Of a DNA stretch of 64,000 bases, positions 45,900 through 58,259 are shown one piece after another. The translations under genes were made by a program, and so were the position numbers. The notes below the pieces were generated by a model. It did no database searches. It had not been told where the DNA came from and was given only the letters and a program-made list of their open reading frames with translations. The DNA comes from Gnetum montanum (taxonomy: Eukaryota > Streptophyta > Gnetopsida > Gnetales > Gnetaceae): contig MNCI01009275.1 in assembly GCA_015680685.1 (NCBI GenBank), positions 116,838 through 180,837 on the forward strand, read 5' to 3'. How positions within the stretch are numbered: position 1 is the first letter of the stretch; the number at the start of each line of letters is the position of its first letter.

Positions 45900-46689
45900 T
45901 AATGAATCACATGATTTGGCCATGTCAATGGGATGCCATTGACACAATCTCGTCGACGTGATCTCATCAATGCAAAATTTGATCTATTAATGTGTATCCA
46001 TCGATAGGGCACCTTGTTTTTTCCTATAAATGTGCACCTTCCACCACATTTATGACATCAAGTGCTTGTAATAGGAGTCAAAGAGTGTATGGATTTTTAT
46101 TGTACCCAAACAATTCAGTGTGTGTGGCAATAAAGATGAGTTTTTTTATCAAACCTTGCAGCAATTGGACTAAATTAATTATTTATTTAATTATTTAATA
46201 TTTTAAGAAATTTATTTTAATTTTTTAAGTAATTAATTAAGATAAATTAAATAGTAAACATAAGTACAACCACTTTGTGTATACGTGTAATGCTTGGTAA
46301 TCCAAGTAACACTTAATGTTTGGTAACCTAGTAGAATTATACATGTTCAAGATGTGTACATCAAGTGGGAATGGATACTTATGTTATGATTAGTTAAGTG
46401 TTAGTTAGTTGTTAGATTAATTTAGCAATTAATTACCTTATTCTTTATGCTTTATTCTTAGGTGACCTAGAACATAAAAAGATACAAATGATAAAAATAA
46501 TATGCCTCAGTTATACTTAACCATACCCTTGTACTCACAAGTGTAATTGGGAAGACAACAATTACAACTATTGATTCACCTCCTACGTCAATGCACATAG
46601 AAACCTATAAGTCCTTGGAATTCAACTGGATCATGCATAAACACTTGTGATTCATATGGTTGGGCATAGGGTCTACTCATTGCTCATCA
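45900..46689 (+). repeat. 3' LTR of C2
   Basis: A purine tract (catgggga) is followed by a start reading TATAATGAATC, probably from TGTAATG. A TATA box tataaatg lies near 46025 and gcaataaagatgag near 46129, as in B1. It ends tgctcatca at 46689, immediately followed by RTE LINE sequence. Confidence 0.75.
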
Positions 46690-47560
46690 AGCTTTATAGT
46701 AGATCTCCTTAGCATAAATCCAAATTGATTTTATGATATTGTTTATTTAGTTTAAGAGGCTACTTTATCATCCTCTCCCAAATCTTGATAGTATGGCTCA
46801 TTAGCTTGATCCCTCCATAATTTGCATAATGCTACACATCTCCTTTATTTTTATAGGTTGGAACAATAATGTTCTTTCTTCAATTATTAGGCATTTCTTC
46901 ATCTTTCAAAGTTTTGTTAAATAATTGTATCAACTAAGAAACTCTTGTATCTCCTACTACTTTCCAAGCTTCTATAGGAATGTTATTTGGTCTAATAACT
47001 TTTCTATTCATCTTTGATAAGGTTTTCTTCACCTCAAAGAAGGAAAGTTCATGAACCAAACCAAAATTTCGTTCTTCGTTTAAAATATCTTCTATTGGAA
47101 ATTCTTTACTTAATAATTCTTGAAAATAACATTTCCACATATCCAAAATTCCATTGTCTTTTACCAAAAATTTTTCATCTACCTCTATGATGCTTTTGAC
47201 ATTATCAATATCTTTACATTTCTTTACCAATTTGTAAATAGATGTTTTTCCTTCCTTTGTTCTTAATTTCAAATAAAAGCTATCCAAAACCTTATGCTTG
47301 GCTTTGGCTACTACTACAATTGCTTTGGCCTTTCCATTTTGTATATAAGTCTATTATCTTGGTTTTTGCTTTTGTGCCATTCCTTAAAGTATTTTTTCTT
47401 GTTTTAGATAATATATTGCAATTGATCACTCTATCACCATATCTCCTTTGGGATGTATTGTTTTACCTTTTGTTTTACCAAAAACATTCTTTTCAATTTT
47501 CTAAATGCAACTTTCTATTTAGCCCCAAATATTTGTTAAGTCTCATATTTTAACTATGTA
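46690..47560 (-). pseudogene. RTE-type LINE reverse transcriptase fragment
   Basis: The minus strand reads, from 47560 down, EKKYFKEWHKSKNQ, then the open piece 47287-46934 with KLRTKEGKTSIYKL, DNGILDMWKCYFQELL and RPNNIPIEAWKVVGD. Past its stop come LMSHTIKIWERMI and, in a shifted frame, NQFGFMLRRST up to 46690. These are the linker and the first RT motifs of RTE-clade non-LTR elements. Catalytic RT motifs are missing because the LTR ending at 46689 cuts the gene. The endonuclease is not recognisable upstream. Confidence 0.82.
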
Positions 47561-48906
47561 TGTTCTTGTAAGTTATAATTAGATTACTTGTTTTCTTTAG
47601 TGTTAAATAGTGACACATTCCATTATTCACTTATATTTATGCACATATCATTCTACCTTAGAAATCTAGCTTGAGATTTTTAGTTTTGATTTTCACTTCA
47701 ACCATTTTCACTACCAACAAATTATTGGTTCCACAATTTATGATTCCAAACTTTTTTTAAAACATGCTAATTAAATTGAAGCTAAAATATGATAAAAAAA
47801 ATTAATCTCTTTATTACATTTGGAGTGTCATTATATTAAAAGTCACTAACTCATACTCCATTCACTTTTTACGTATATGTTTCTTTTCACTTGCCAACAA
47901 ACTACTAAACTCAAATTAATTTGCCAAAGTTTTTTTTAAATGACAAATGTAAAGTTCTTTAACATGAAAATTGAGGGAATGAAAATGTGTCCATGATATG
48001 TGTCATTACATGCTTGTCTCTATATGTGTATTAATGTAATCATATTGTATCCATTTATTCAAGAATGAATGTTAAACTTGTAATTTATTATAACCGCTAA
48101 GTGAAACAAATATTTGAATTCAGAAATATATATAGTATTGTCTTACGGCTAGTAGTTAACTCTCCATCCTACAATGACATAATTAACAAGTAAAACTATA
48201 AGAATTAATGATCACGGATGTTATCATCGTAATCTTGTATAATCTTATGTACCCTCAATGCAATGCAACATTCTAGAGTAGATACCTGCTTGAAAGCTTT
48301 GCTGATAATGACCAAAGAGAAGAAGATGGGTGATCAACAGCAATACGAGGAAATTCATCATAATGAGCGACTAGCTGGCAACTGCAACTGCAATGGGGAA
48401 GCCAAGTAAAAGTCCGTTGTAAAGCAACCTCAAACTTCTATGCGTGATTATGCATAGAGTGACTAACTACTCACGTTATTCATTTATTATTTATTCTGGA
48501 TTGTACCAATGTTGCGGGTTCAGTGGTAAGACGGTCAAGCTTTAATTCCGTCCTCTTCACAGGCACAATACATACATACGATCATAAAAGTATGCAGTGC
48601 GGTTCAATATATAGGCCGTGACTTGCCGTGCATGGTGCTCCTGGTCAGTGGAAAATTGGTAGAAAACTCGGTAACAACATAATTTAATGTTTGAGAGTAA
48701 AGTCTAATTAAGGAGTGTTTGATTACATTTGAGTTTTCGATGCTTCTCGAGGATAAAAGAGTGGGATTTGACTCTTTTTGAATTTTCCCACTTGTATTCA
48801 CCATTTTTTTCCTTAATAAAATCATTTTTGAAGTAGAAACGCAAACAGCCGGCTTGGGAGTAAGACACCAGAGGTGTACTACATGCATGTTCAAAGAGTA
48901 TAAATG
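47561..48906. other. Intergenic-like stretch with one 138-bp-type unit
   Basis: Mostly AT-rich without domains. 48640-48720, on the minus strand, matches the 138-bp repeat unit of 14640-15106 (TCAAACATT, then TTGTTAC, then GAGTTTTC in the same spacing; residues LNYVVTEFSTN beside LNSLVTEFSTN). CpG sites are more frequent at 48300-48620 than in the flanks. No gene is recognised. Confidence 0.5.
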
Positions 48907-50674
48907 TGTTGATGTGTTAATTTTGGACACACCAACATTGAGAAAAAAAAAACTGGAGAATAGTCTCAACTAAATGAAACTAAAAAGTTGGGAGAATTTA
49001 AATTCAACAATTATCTTGAATTTTAATGAAAATATAGTAACAGTAAATTTTAAACTTTTCCCTCGTCTCTCATTGCTACCGTGGGTCGGTGGTGCCCATT
49101 GCCAGGCAAGAAAATCCCGACCACTGCCAAAACATGTGCTTGTGCCATTGTAACCTCACTCCACCCAATGTCTACTATCTGATGCCACTGGAGGAAGGAG
49201 AGAAAAAGAGACCCTACCACTCCTCTTGCCATGTGTTTGATGTAACAGAGGGAGAGTGGCCGTCATTCCACCTACCACGTGCACCGCTATGGTAGAGAGA
49301 GTGTGTGATCAACCTCGCTGTGACAACACATTGCCATAGTTGCCTACAATGCCATGCACCCATTGGTTTGGGTGTGCCTACCACTACAGTTTGTGCCGTC
49401 TGCCACACATGTAGCCAACGAGAGAGAGATCCGCACCATTCAATGCACCACTTGCCACAATCATGCACCATGCACCGCTCGCTGCAACTCACCGCAACTT
49501 CACCGAAAGAGAGAGATCCGCACCATTCAATGCACCACTTGCCACCATCACACATCATGCACCGCTCGTTGCAACTCACCGCAACTTCAACTCTTGCTAC
49601 TGCGGCTAATTGCTGTCAGCACCAGCACCATTGACCATTGCTTATGTGTGCATCTCCTATATGCACTGTCCCACTTGTAGCCATCGTCAGGAGAGAGACC
49701 TAGAACCCCTGTGCTAACTACTGCCAGAACATGCCATGTGCATAGCTATCCAAGGGAGAAAGGACCTAAAATCTATCCCCCCTCCTCTAGAAAGAGGAGG
49801 GGCTCCCATTTCTACCTGCAACCACGATTGCCACTGCCACATGCTCTACCAGAGAGAGGTGGGGCTGTTGGATCCTCCTTTTTATTGATCATGGTCACCT
49901 TTTATTGTTGCTTCGGTTACACCACTCTCCTGCTGCGTCTACCACTTTCTGCTACAGTTATGTCTGCAGGTACCCAAGAAGGTTACCCAATGATCTCTGC
50001 ATTCTTTTTCTTTCTAGCCGACCCCTTCATCTCTTATAGGCTACTCCCACCAGTGCCATGAATGTCCACATCTACCACTTGTCGACATCCGCCGTCAACA
50101 TTAGTGGGTACTGCAACATCGGTTATGCCACTCTCCTACCCACATTCCACGTTCACTTGTCACCGTTACCAGGTCAAACACCTCCGTTCGCACATTATGT
50201 CCACCTCCAAGTCATTACATCAACCACTTGCACAATTATATGCATTGCCCATGTAACATCCTGCGAAAACACCCACAGCCAGCACGCATTGTTCAAGGTG
50301 ACATCCTGCATAGACCATACAAAAAAGGAGGAGACGAGGATCATTCTTATTATTATTATTATTTATTTATTTATTTTTTATGGGTGGTTGGGGTAACCTC
50401 TAGGTTTACATTGAGAAATCCAAACTGTCGTAGTGTGTGACTCGTAGGCAAACCATGTTTTAATAATAATAATAAAATTTATTTTTGATTGCTAATAACT
50501 TTCTCAAAAATTTCTATAGGTGCGTTTCAATTTGCTTTTATTTCCATTTTCATTTTTCAGTTTAATTCCTTTTCAAGTAAACATCTCTTATCTAACAAAG
50601 TTTACATTCTAGAACACACAATGTTATTGTTGATCATGGCCCCATGCCTAGCATGGGTGATGTTGGCATCAACA
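48907..50674 (-). repeat. A2 3' LTR, 1768 bp
   Basis: It ends ggcatcaaca at 50674. It has GAGAGA and CACC-rich runs and a TTATT/TTTAT microsatellite (50346-50377). The open frames at 49305-50396 change with low-complexity sequence and are not genes. Confidence 0.87.
49421..49594. repeat. 87-bp tandem duplication inside the A2 3' LTR
   Basis: The phrase agagagagatccgcaccatt starts at 49421 and again at 49508, and following bases match for the whole unit. The partner LTR (near 55981) has one unit, so the duplication is newer than the insertion or unique to this LTR. Confidence 0.85.
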
Positions 50675-51985
50675 TTGAGCTCCCAAACTTTTAATTATAT
50701 GCAAGTGCAAGGATAGCAAAAAAAATCATAGAAATTTTAAATGGGGATGCAATAGATAGATGATCAAAAACATCACAAAACAAAGAAATTGAAACTTGAA
50801 AGTAAACTATATGGATATAAACATGACTAAAATAACTATATTATTAAGAGGGAACTAGATGTGGGCCACCCTTACCACACCATCTTATTTAATTAAGACC
50901 AAAATATCTACTTTTTATAAATCATAACTTTAACTATAGATAGATATATATATATATATATAATTAAAAGTATATAATTAAATTCTCATTCCCAATCTTC
51001 TCATAAGGTAAAAGTAAAAAACTATGTAGACTACTTTGAACACAAGACTTATACTAAACTTCATGAAGAAGAAATGTTTTTTTTTAGATCATAGCTAGCC
51101 ACAACTTTTGCATTTTTCCTTGGGACCTTTTTTTCTTAATTTTCAGAAAATAGGTTTAAAAGGGGAAATGGAGGTTGGGGTGAGAATTGCTGCTAGACCT
51201 CATCACACTCAAGAACTTATTACACTACCAATAAACATGGTCCGCATTCTTTTTTCTTTTGTTTCTATTTTTTTAATAGGAAACTTTGCTTATGGTGTAC
51301 TTCATTCTTAAGGTAGGAATTCCAACACAAGTTTTGTGGATTATCTACATTGCCAAAGAACAGGATCCTTTCGGAACTTTTCCCATGGTGCAATTTAACC
51401 CTCATGTATGTACCCTTTAATTACTATCTAAATGGCATCATAGCAGGTCTACTGGGCAATTAAGGGTTCTCAAGTGAAGATGAACACACTTTACCCTATT
51501 GATCATAAGGTAGCCATGAATCATCACACTTGAGAGCTAGAGCTTATGAGAGGGAAGATAGCATTTTTCAAGGTCACCTAGTGAATGTGGCTAACCATTC
51601 TCCAACTTCACATATCCTACACCCACATGATCATGATGATAACATGATAAATTAGCATAAATTGTATCCTCCGTAATCCAACATAACAAATAAAACTGAA
51701 ACCTTGAAAAAGGTTGGGAAGAATCGTAGCATTATTAAAATATGTAATATAAAGGAGATTTTATGCAATAGTAATAGGATACATTATATAAAGCATTATG
51801 CTTACATTATTTTCCAATGGTGTTATGATGACCCAATGCCTAGTAAGTCAAATAATCATAATGATTATTAAAATCATATGAAAAATGCAAATCAAACCAA
51901 AACCAATATGCTAAAAAAGAAATGATGGAAATGTAAAGAAAATATGCAAATAAAACTATATACAAATGAAATTCATAGTGAAGAG
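50675..51985 (-). other. A2 region between integrase tail and 3' LTR
   Basis: AT-rich, with a TA microsatellite (about 50944-50963). The 51108-51311 open piece has no recognisable domain. This is probably the 3' untranslated region of A2, with the polypurine side next to 50675. Confidence 0.5.
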
Positions 51986-51989
51986 AAAG

Positions 51990-53110
51990 AAAATATGCAC
52001 CTAAGGATCTATCAAGTGTCCACGTGGGGCACTTGAGTAGAAATGCTTTGGATGAAATGCATTAAAATTTCTAGGTAACTTATATCCCTACAAATCAGCA
52101 ATGTTGTAAACATTGGAGCTAATGACATTGGTAACCTGGAATGGGCTTAATCACATATGAGAAAACTTACTTTGAGGATCTGTTTGACCAGATGCTCTAT
52201 CTCTCTTAAGCACTAGATCTTCTATTTTAAGGACTTTACCTACATATCTCTTGTCAAACCACCTTTTAACAATTTGTCAATGATCAAGATTACAAAAATT
52301 GATACATGATCATAATTTTCTTCTTCGTTTTCTATCAGGCACTAAATTTGATGTCTAACTTGGATATTTCATAAGATGAATAATTTTAGATTCTAAATGT
52401 TCATCAAATTCTTCTTCCATCTCAGTTTCAATCTTAGGTCTAATAAGTCTAAATTTTTGTAAGTCATTGAATACAACTTCTCTAGGAACATGTTCAATGG
52501 TTATGTCATCAAAATTTGGCACACCTTCTAATGTTTTAAGGGATAGGATCTCATTTATATCTTTGTCCTCCCCTAAAGATGGCAGGTTATCAAGAGGAAA
52601 TCTCTTTCCATCATGTTGATGATAAGGCAAGGTATCTTCATAGACTTCTTCACCTTCTCTAGAAGTTGGATAGGGTTGGGTGAAATTTGTATGAGAAAAA
52701 GGATTTATTTTTGTAATTTCACTCACATGGTAATTTATAACATGTTCGCCATGTTCAACCTCAATAACTCCAATATAAAGATTAGTGTTTTGATTTTCTA
52801 AAGATTGATTTTGTTTATTAAAGGTTGTAACTACTTGTTTATAGAAAGGCTCTCTTGGTATGACCATATATTCAAATTTTCCTTTGATAGGAATTAATAG
52901 TTCTCTAACCTAAAGGAGCCCCCAAACTTGGCTCCAAAAATCCTAGATAAAAGAACATCATAAGTAGATGACATGTCAACTACTAAAATATCCATATAAC
53001 ATGTAAACGTAAGGTATTCTTTAAGTTGTACTTTCACTCCTTTTAATGACCCTACTACTGGTACATTAGATCCATCAAGTTGTATCATGCTTCTCGTTTT
53101 TGGTAGCATC
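51990..53110 (-). pseudogene. A2 protease, linker and integrase tail
   Basis: On the minus strand, 53109-52894 holds the protease C-terminal half (TFTCYMDILVVDMSSTYDVL, then IFGAKFGG). 52867-52355 is a linker with EPFYKQVVTTFNKQNQS, SREGEEVYEDTLPYHQHDG and an acidic end. Right after it (52340-51990) the frame shows IEDLVLKRDRA and LPRNFNAFHPKHFY, the end of a Gypsy integrase (chromatin-side tail). The RT-RNase H-integrase core of about 2.5 kb normally between them is absent, so the linker joins the tail directly. Confidence 0.76.
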
Positions 53111-53195
53111 TATGCTTCTAAGGTTTTACATATCTCAATTGGCATGACACTATTAGTTGCTCCTGAATCCATCAAACAATTATGAACATTCTTTC

Positions 53196-54900
53196 CTAAA
53201 ATAATGGAGGTTTCTCTTTCTTGCTCATGAAATTGTTTGCATTTTGTATTGATAACGCATTAGGACTTTCTATGAAGTGAACTTGCCTTTCAAGGGTTGA
53301 GGATTTTTCTTTATTGGTTTCAAGTGTATGAGCTATCTTTTGAATCACATCTTTCATTTCATTAAAATGTAAAAGGTCATACATTAAAATGTTGGCTTTA
53401 ATTTTCTTCAAATCCTTAACTAGATCATAAGTCTTATGTTCTTCTTTAGCTTCTTATTGAGGTGGAGTTCTTCTAAGTATAGAAGGGGGGTTTGGTCACT
53501 ATGGGGCATTTGCTTAGGATGGTCCAATTTAATTACTAGTGTTATTTTTTCTAGGAGCTCTCCTATTTGAAAGAGTATAGGGATCATTCCTAGTTTGTTG
53601 TTGTGTGTTGTTCATAATGTCACTAAGTCTACGATAGTGAGTGTTATGTGAATTGGGATTTCTTACCATAACTTATTCCAATGAGGGAACTTCTTCATTC
53701 TCTACTTTATGGGGTATGTTTAGGATGATACTTAGGGGCATTATCATCATATAATGCTAAAAATTGAGGACAATTCTTCTTAGAATGTTGCCTAGTGTTA
53801 TGGAGACAACAATAATCATCATTGATTGATGTACTTGGCTTTTCAAATTGTATGAAAATCTTGTTGTTGTTTTGCTTTAATTCAACTACTTCATTAGAAA
53901 CCTTTTGAAGTGAAATCAATATCTAGGTCATCTGATTTTGATTTTGAGTTGTAGGTCCAATACGATTGAATATCCCATTTGGGTTTATGACTAATTAAAT
54001 AAAGGCTTTCGATTGGTCATCATTCAAACCAATGTTGGATGGTAGAAATGAAGAAGATGTGGGACCTTGAAAATAGCTATATGTAGGTTGAGTCATTTGA
54101 AGGGAAGTGGAAGCTGGAAACATAGTATTGGTGATTGGAAAATTTGGTAAAGGTAAAGGACTAGATTGCATAGGGTTACTAACACTCATCATTCCAAATT
54201 GGGTTTGAATGCTTTTCATGAGGTTAATTTCTTCTAACTCAATGGCTTTAGCAATTGCTCCCTATATGTTTGTTATATTGGGATCACATTTGATGGCATA
54301 GGCAAAGAATGGGTTGATGGTAGAGAGATAGAAGTTGAGGATACCATCAAGTTGCAGAAGCATCTCATTTGGCACATAGACAAGTTGATGGAGGAATCTT
54401 AAGTTGTAGTCACAGACATTCTCAATAGGTATTTTTCTTAATCTTGTGAAACTGCTTGATGTTATGGTTGGGCTAGTGAACTTATTGAACTAAAGCAGGA
54501 ATTTATTTTTAAATTCTTGCCATGAGTAAATAGAGGCATTAGGGAGCATTAAAAACCATTAGGTGGCTTTGCTCCTGAAGGTTATCACAAATACCCTATA
54601 TGCTATGTCATTTTATACAATGTTATGGATGTCCAATAAGGTTTTGAAACATGTGTGGGATCGAAGAACAAATTTATGTTCTAAAATGATTTTGGGATAT
54701 CATGATAGTTGGTGAAGTTAAAGGGGTTACACACCAAGGGAGCTAGGGGTTGATTGGCTACCATCTTAGTTCAACTTCTTCTAGAGATAGAACCTCGAAA
54801 ACGTGAAACTCATTGTTTTCTTAATGTAAAGTGACATGTACTTGGTTGGTTAGGGGCAGGAGTAAAAGCTCTTTGTTGAGATGAAGATTCACTCATAATA
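53196..54900 (-). pseudogene. A2 gag remnant
   Basis: The minus strand has, from the right, a decayed capsid-like region (54900-54250), then a Pro/Ser/Met/Gln-rich open piece 54219-53995. A zinc knuckle at 53919-53707 reads CCLHNTRQHSKKNC, a Cys-x2-His-x4-His-x4-Cys form found in some plant Gypsy gags. 53411-53196 is a short open piece with HFIESPNALSIQNANNFM, between gag and protease. Many stops occur, and N at 55060 lies upstream. Confidence 0.72.
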
Positions 54901-55372
54901 TGTAAAATGCTAATAAACTGTAAAATTAAATAAGACATAAAAACATTTAAATACTATATTTTTTATATTTTTATCTTTAAAAGAAAAATTGAAATTGCAA
55001 TATATATAAAATTTAAAAGAATAGTGAAATGAAAAATTTTAGAAAATTAAATTTAAAANAACTAAAAAATAAAAGATTTTAAGGACTGAAAAAAATTTTA
55101 AGGTAGCAAAAATTGAATAGTAACTAAAAATAAATAATTTTCACCAAGATAGAAAACTACAAGAGGAAATTTAAAGTTCAAAGAAATTGAATAGGAAAAA
55201 TAGAGATTCATGAATTATAAAGCAGATGACTAAGAATAGAAACAGGGAAAATGAAATTTTTTTGAAAAATGAAAACAGAATAGGATCAGGAAAAGAATAG
55301 AAAATTGATATTTTGGGAAACAAAAATGGAAAACAAAGGTTGAAAAATAGCCCTCCTTTTAGCGCCAAAAGG

Positions 55373-57172
55373 TGTTGATGCATTAATTTTGGATGCACCA
55401 ACACCTAGAAAAAAACTATTACCTAGGCTACCTCTAGTATGGGTACAAAAATCCAAAAATAGTCTCAACTAGAGAAGGCTATGTCACATTCCAAAAAGTA
55501 AATGAAATTCAAAAGGGAGAATTTAAATTAAACAATTATCTTGAATTTTAATGAAAATATAGTAACTAGTAAAATTTAAGCTTTTCCTTAGTCTCCTGCT
55601 GCTATAGGCTAGTCCATCATCACCAATGGTGCCCACTACCAAGTAGGAAAACCCCAACTATTGCCAAAACATGCACTTGTGCCACCATAACCTCACTCCA
55701 CTTTGCATCTACTGGTTGATGCCATTGGAGGAAGGAGAGAAAAAGAGACCCTGTCATTCCTCTTGCCATGCATTTCATGTGGTAGAGTGAGAGTGACCAT
55801 TATTCCTCTTGCCACAAGCACCGCTATTGTAGAGAGTATGTGTGTGTGTGTGATCAACCTCACTATGGCAATACAATACCACAATTGCTTACAATTCTAC
55901 ACACACACTGGTTTGGGCATGCCTACCACTATAGTTCATGCCTTTGCCCACTATTTTCTACTGCACATGTAGTTGCTAGGAGAGAGAGATCCTGCATCGT
56001 TCAATGCACCACCTACCACCATCACATGCCATGTGCCTCTGGTTGTAGCTCACTACAATGTCAACTTTCGCTATTGTAGCTAATTGTTGTTTGTAGCTCC
56101 CATGCACCATTAACTATTGCTAATGCATGTGTCTCCTATATGTGCATTTTCTATCTTGCATGTAGCTATCACCTGGAGAGAGAGACCCAGAACCCCTCTG
56201 TTGACTACTATTGGAATGTGCCATGTGCATTATTGTTGGAGGAAGAAAGGACCCAAGATTTGTCCCTACTTCAAAGAGATGAGGCACTTCCCTCTCTACT
56301 TGTAACTATGATTTTCCTTGCTATGCATCCTACCAGAGAGAGGGAAGGCTACCAGATCCCCTTTTTTATTGGTCATGACCACCTTTTATAGCTACCATTG
56401 CATTGGTTATGCAACTCTCCTACTACATCAGCCACCTTCTGCTATAGTTATGTCCGTAATCACCCAAGGAGGCTGCTTGATGATCCTTGCTTTCTTTTTT
56501 GTTCCAGCTAGTTGCTTCATCTCTTATAAGTTGCTCCTACTAGTGCCATGAATGCCCACATCCACCAGTAACATCAGTGGTTACTACAACATCAGTTAGG
56601 CCACTCTCCTGCCCATGTCCCATGTTCACTTGTAGCCATTACCACATCATCCACCTTCATTTGCACATTACATCCACCTCTGAGGCTATTATGTCCACCA
56701 CTTGCATGACCACCACCACTGTCAATTACATGCATTGCCCACATAACATCCTGCAAAACGCCCACAGCCAACCCACATTGTCCACATAAGCATTTAAAAT
56801 ATCAAGGTGATATCCTACATAGACCATACAAAAAAGGAGTAGACAATGATTATTATTATTATTATTATTTATTTTTAGGGTGGTTGGGGTAACCTCTAGG
56901 TTTACATTGAGAAATCTAAAATGTTGTAATGTGTGACTCATAGGCAAACCATGTTTTAATAATGATAAAAAAATTATTTTTGGTTTCTAACAACTTTCTC
57001 AAAAATTTCTATAGGTTCTTTTCAATTTTCTTTTATTTTCATTTTCTTTTATTTTCATTTTCTTTTATTTTCATTTTCATTTTTTGATTTAATTACTTTT
57101 CAAGCAAACATATCTTATCCAACAAAGTTTACATTCTACAACACACAATTTTATTATTGATCATGGCCCCAT
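55373..57172 (-). repeat. A2 5' LTR (incomplete at N)
   Basis: It starts tgttgatgcattaattttgg and aligns with 48907-50674 throughout, including the TTATT microsatellite (56847-56875). It stops at the N at 57173 within gatcatggccccat. A TTTTATTTTCATTTTC repeat lies at 57031-57085. Confidence 0.87.
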
Positions 57173-57173
57173 N

Positions 57174-57554
57174 ATGGGAGGACTCTCATAGACAACAAGG
57201 CCAAGGGAGAGGCCAAACTAGAGGACAAGGCCCACTAGCAAAACATGATTATTATTTTTGGTAAAAAGGTTTTATCTAGAAAATAAAATTAAATTCTAAA
57301 GCTATGATTTGGAGTTTGAACTTTTCTTTCTCAAGAGATAACCCTAGTAAGCACGTTCATTGCTATGCTTCATGAGGTACTTAACATTTTGTTGATGCCA
57401 ACATTGCCCATGCTAGGAATGGGGCCATGATCAATAATAAAATTGTGTGTTGTAGAATGTAAACTTTGTTGGATAAGATATGTTTGCTTGAAAAGTAATT
57501 AAATCAAAAAATGAAAATGAAAATAAAAGAAAATGAAAATAAAAGAAAATGAAA
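57174..57554 (-). other. Contig in the wrong orientation, holding the true right end of A2
   Basis: Between Ns at 57173 and 57555. Its 57412-57554 part is the exact reverse complement of about 57030-57172. Reading the segment in reverse gives the LTR end ggcatcaaca followed by AAATG, identical to the left target duplication of A2. Confidence 0.88.
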
Positions 57555-57555
57555 N

Positions 57556-58100
57556 TTAGTTGGTATGGTTCATTACGAGGATTATTTAAGTGTTTCTAAT
57601 GTTCATATGATTGATTTTTATTTAAAAATTCAATTTTTTCTTTAGTATTACCGTAAAAATATCTTTTGGGCATTAGCAAGTTCTGAAGATTTGGCTCTAT
57701 TTTTCCTTACTAGCATCCCCATAACTAAGTTGAGCACTCTAGGATCATATAGATTCAAAAATCACGAAAATCAAAGTGATAATGTGTAAGATAGGGCTTG
57801 GGGAAGCTAGAAGGTTAGAGCTCCTTGGGTAAGAAAAAAATGTGCAAAAACTCTCTTTGATTTTCAAATGAAAAATGAAAATTATTGCTTAAGTTCCCAT
57901 TCTATTTATACTTTTTATGGAACCGATATTGAATATTCGATAACAAAGCTCTGATATTAGAGAGGCTCTAATATCATATGCCCAATATTAGGTAGAAAAT
58001 TTGTGATTTTCTCTTGATTTTTGATGAATAAAAAATGAGTCCTTGGAAAAGTTTGGAAGGTATAAAACATATTCAAAGGATCTTGGACTAGGAATGATGC
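57556..58100 (-). repeat. LTR of B4 (3' LTR, minus)
   Basis: Minus-strand TATA box tataaata (57903-57910). Upstream of it is a cluster of GATATT/AATATC motifs including a perfect 11-bp inverted repeat (57952-57976). It lies downstream of the B4 3' domain. Its borders are not resolved because of the N at 57555. The 57957-58208 open piece overlaps it by chance. Confidence 0.6.
57952..57976. promoter_or_regulatory. Perfect 11-bp inverted repeat in the B4 LTR
   Basis: tgatattagag and ctctaatatca are separated by three bases. It sits about 45 bp upstream of the TATA box on the minus strand, in the place of the GATATC arrays of other LTRs. Confidence 0.6.
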
Positions 58101-58259
58101 ATATTTATCAAAACTTTGGCATAGAAAGTGCATAAAAAAGGAATCTTGGGCTATGAAAGTATATTGATTGCTAGATAAGATGGATGAGATAGGCAATGAA
58201 TTTCTCAATGTAGAAATAGAATTATTTGAGGTAAAGGAAATTTTTTATGGTGATTTATT

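Larger units (their letters stand above)
48907..57172 (-). mobile_element. Family-A LTR element A2 (right end misassembled)
   Basis: The left end TGTTGATG at 48907 is preceded by AAATG (48902-48906). The right LTR is cut at an N (57173). The true end, with CATCAACA and AAATG, sits inverted at 57385-57390. Genes read on the minus strand from right to left: primer site (minus-strand TTTTGGCGCTAAAAGGAGGG, next to 55372), gag, zinc knuckle, protease, linker, integrase tail. RT, RNase H and the integrase core are missing. Confidence 0.88.

Noticed and set aside
48510-48560. Short tRNA-like phrase (ttcagtggtaagacgg)
   Set aside because: It resembles a tRNA D-arm, but I could not fold acceptor, anticodon and T arms around it. 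No SINE borders are visible.
49305-50396. Several open frames with repeated RDPHHSMHH-type residues
   Set aside because: They lie in an LTR with GAGAGA runs and an 87-bp duplication. The partner LTR and A1 do not keep these frames.
57030-57554. Large inverted repeat
   Set aside because: It is an assembly artefact: the second arm belongs in the opposite orientation, as the AAATG target duplication shows.
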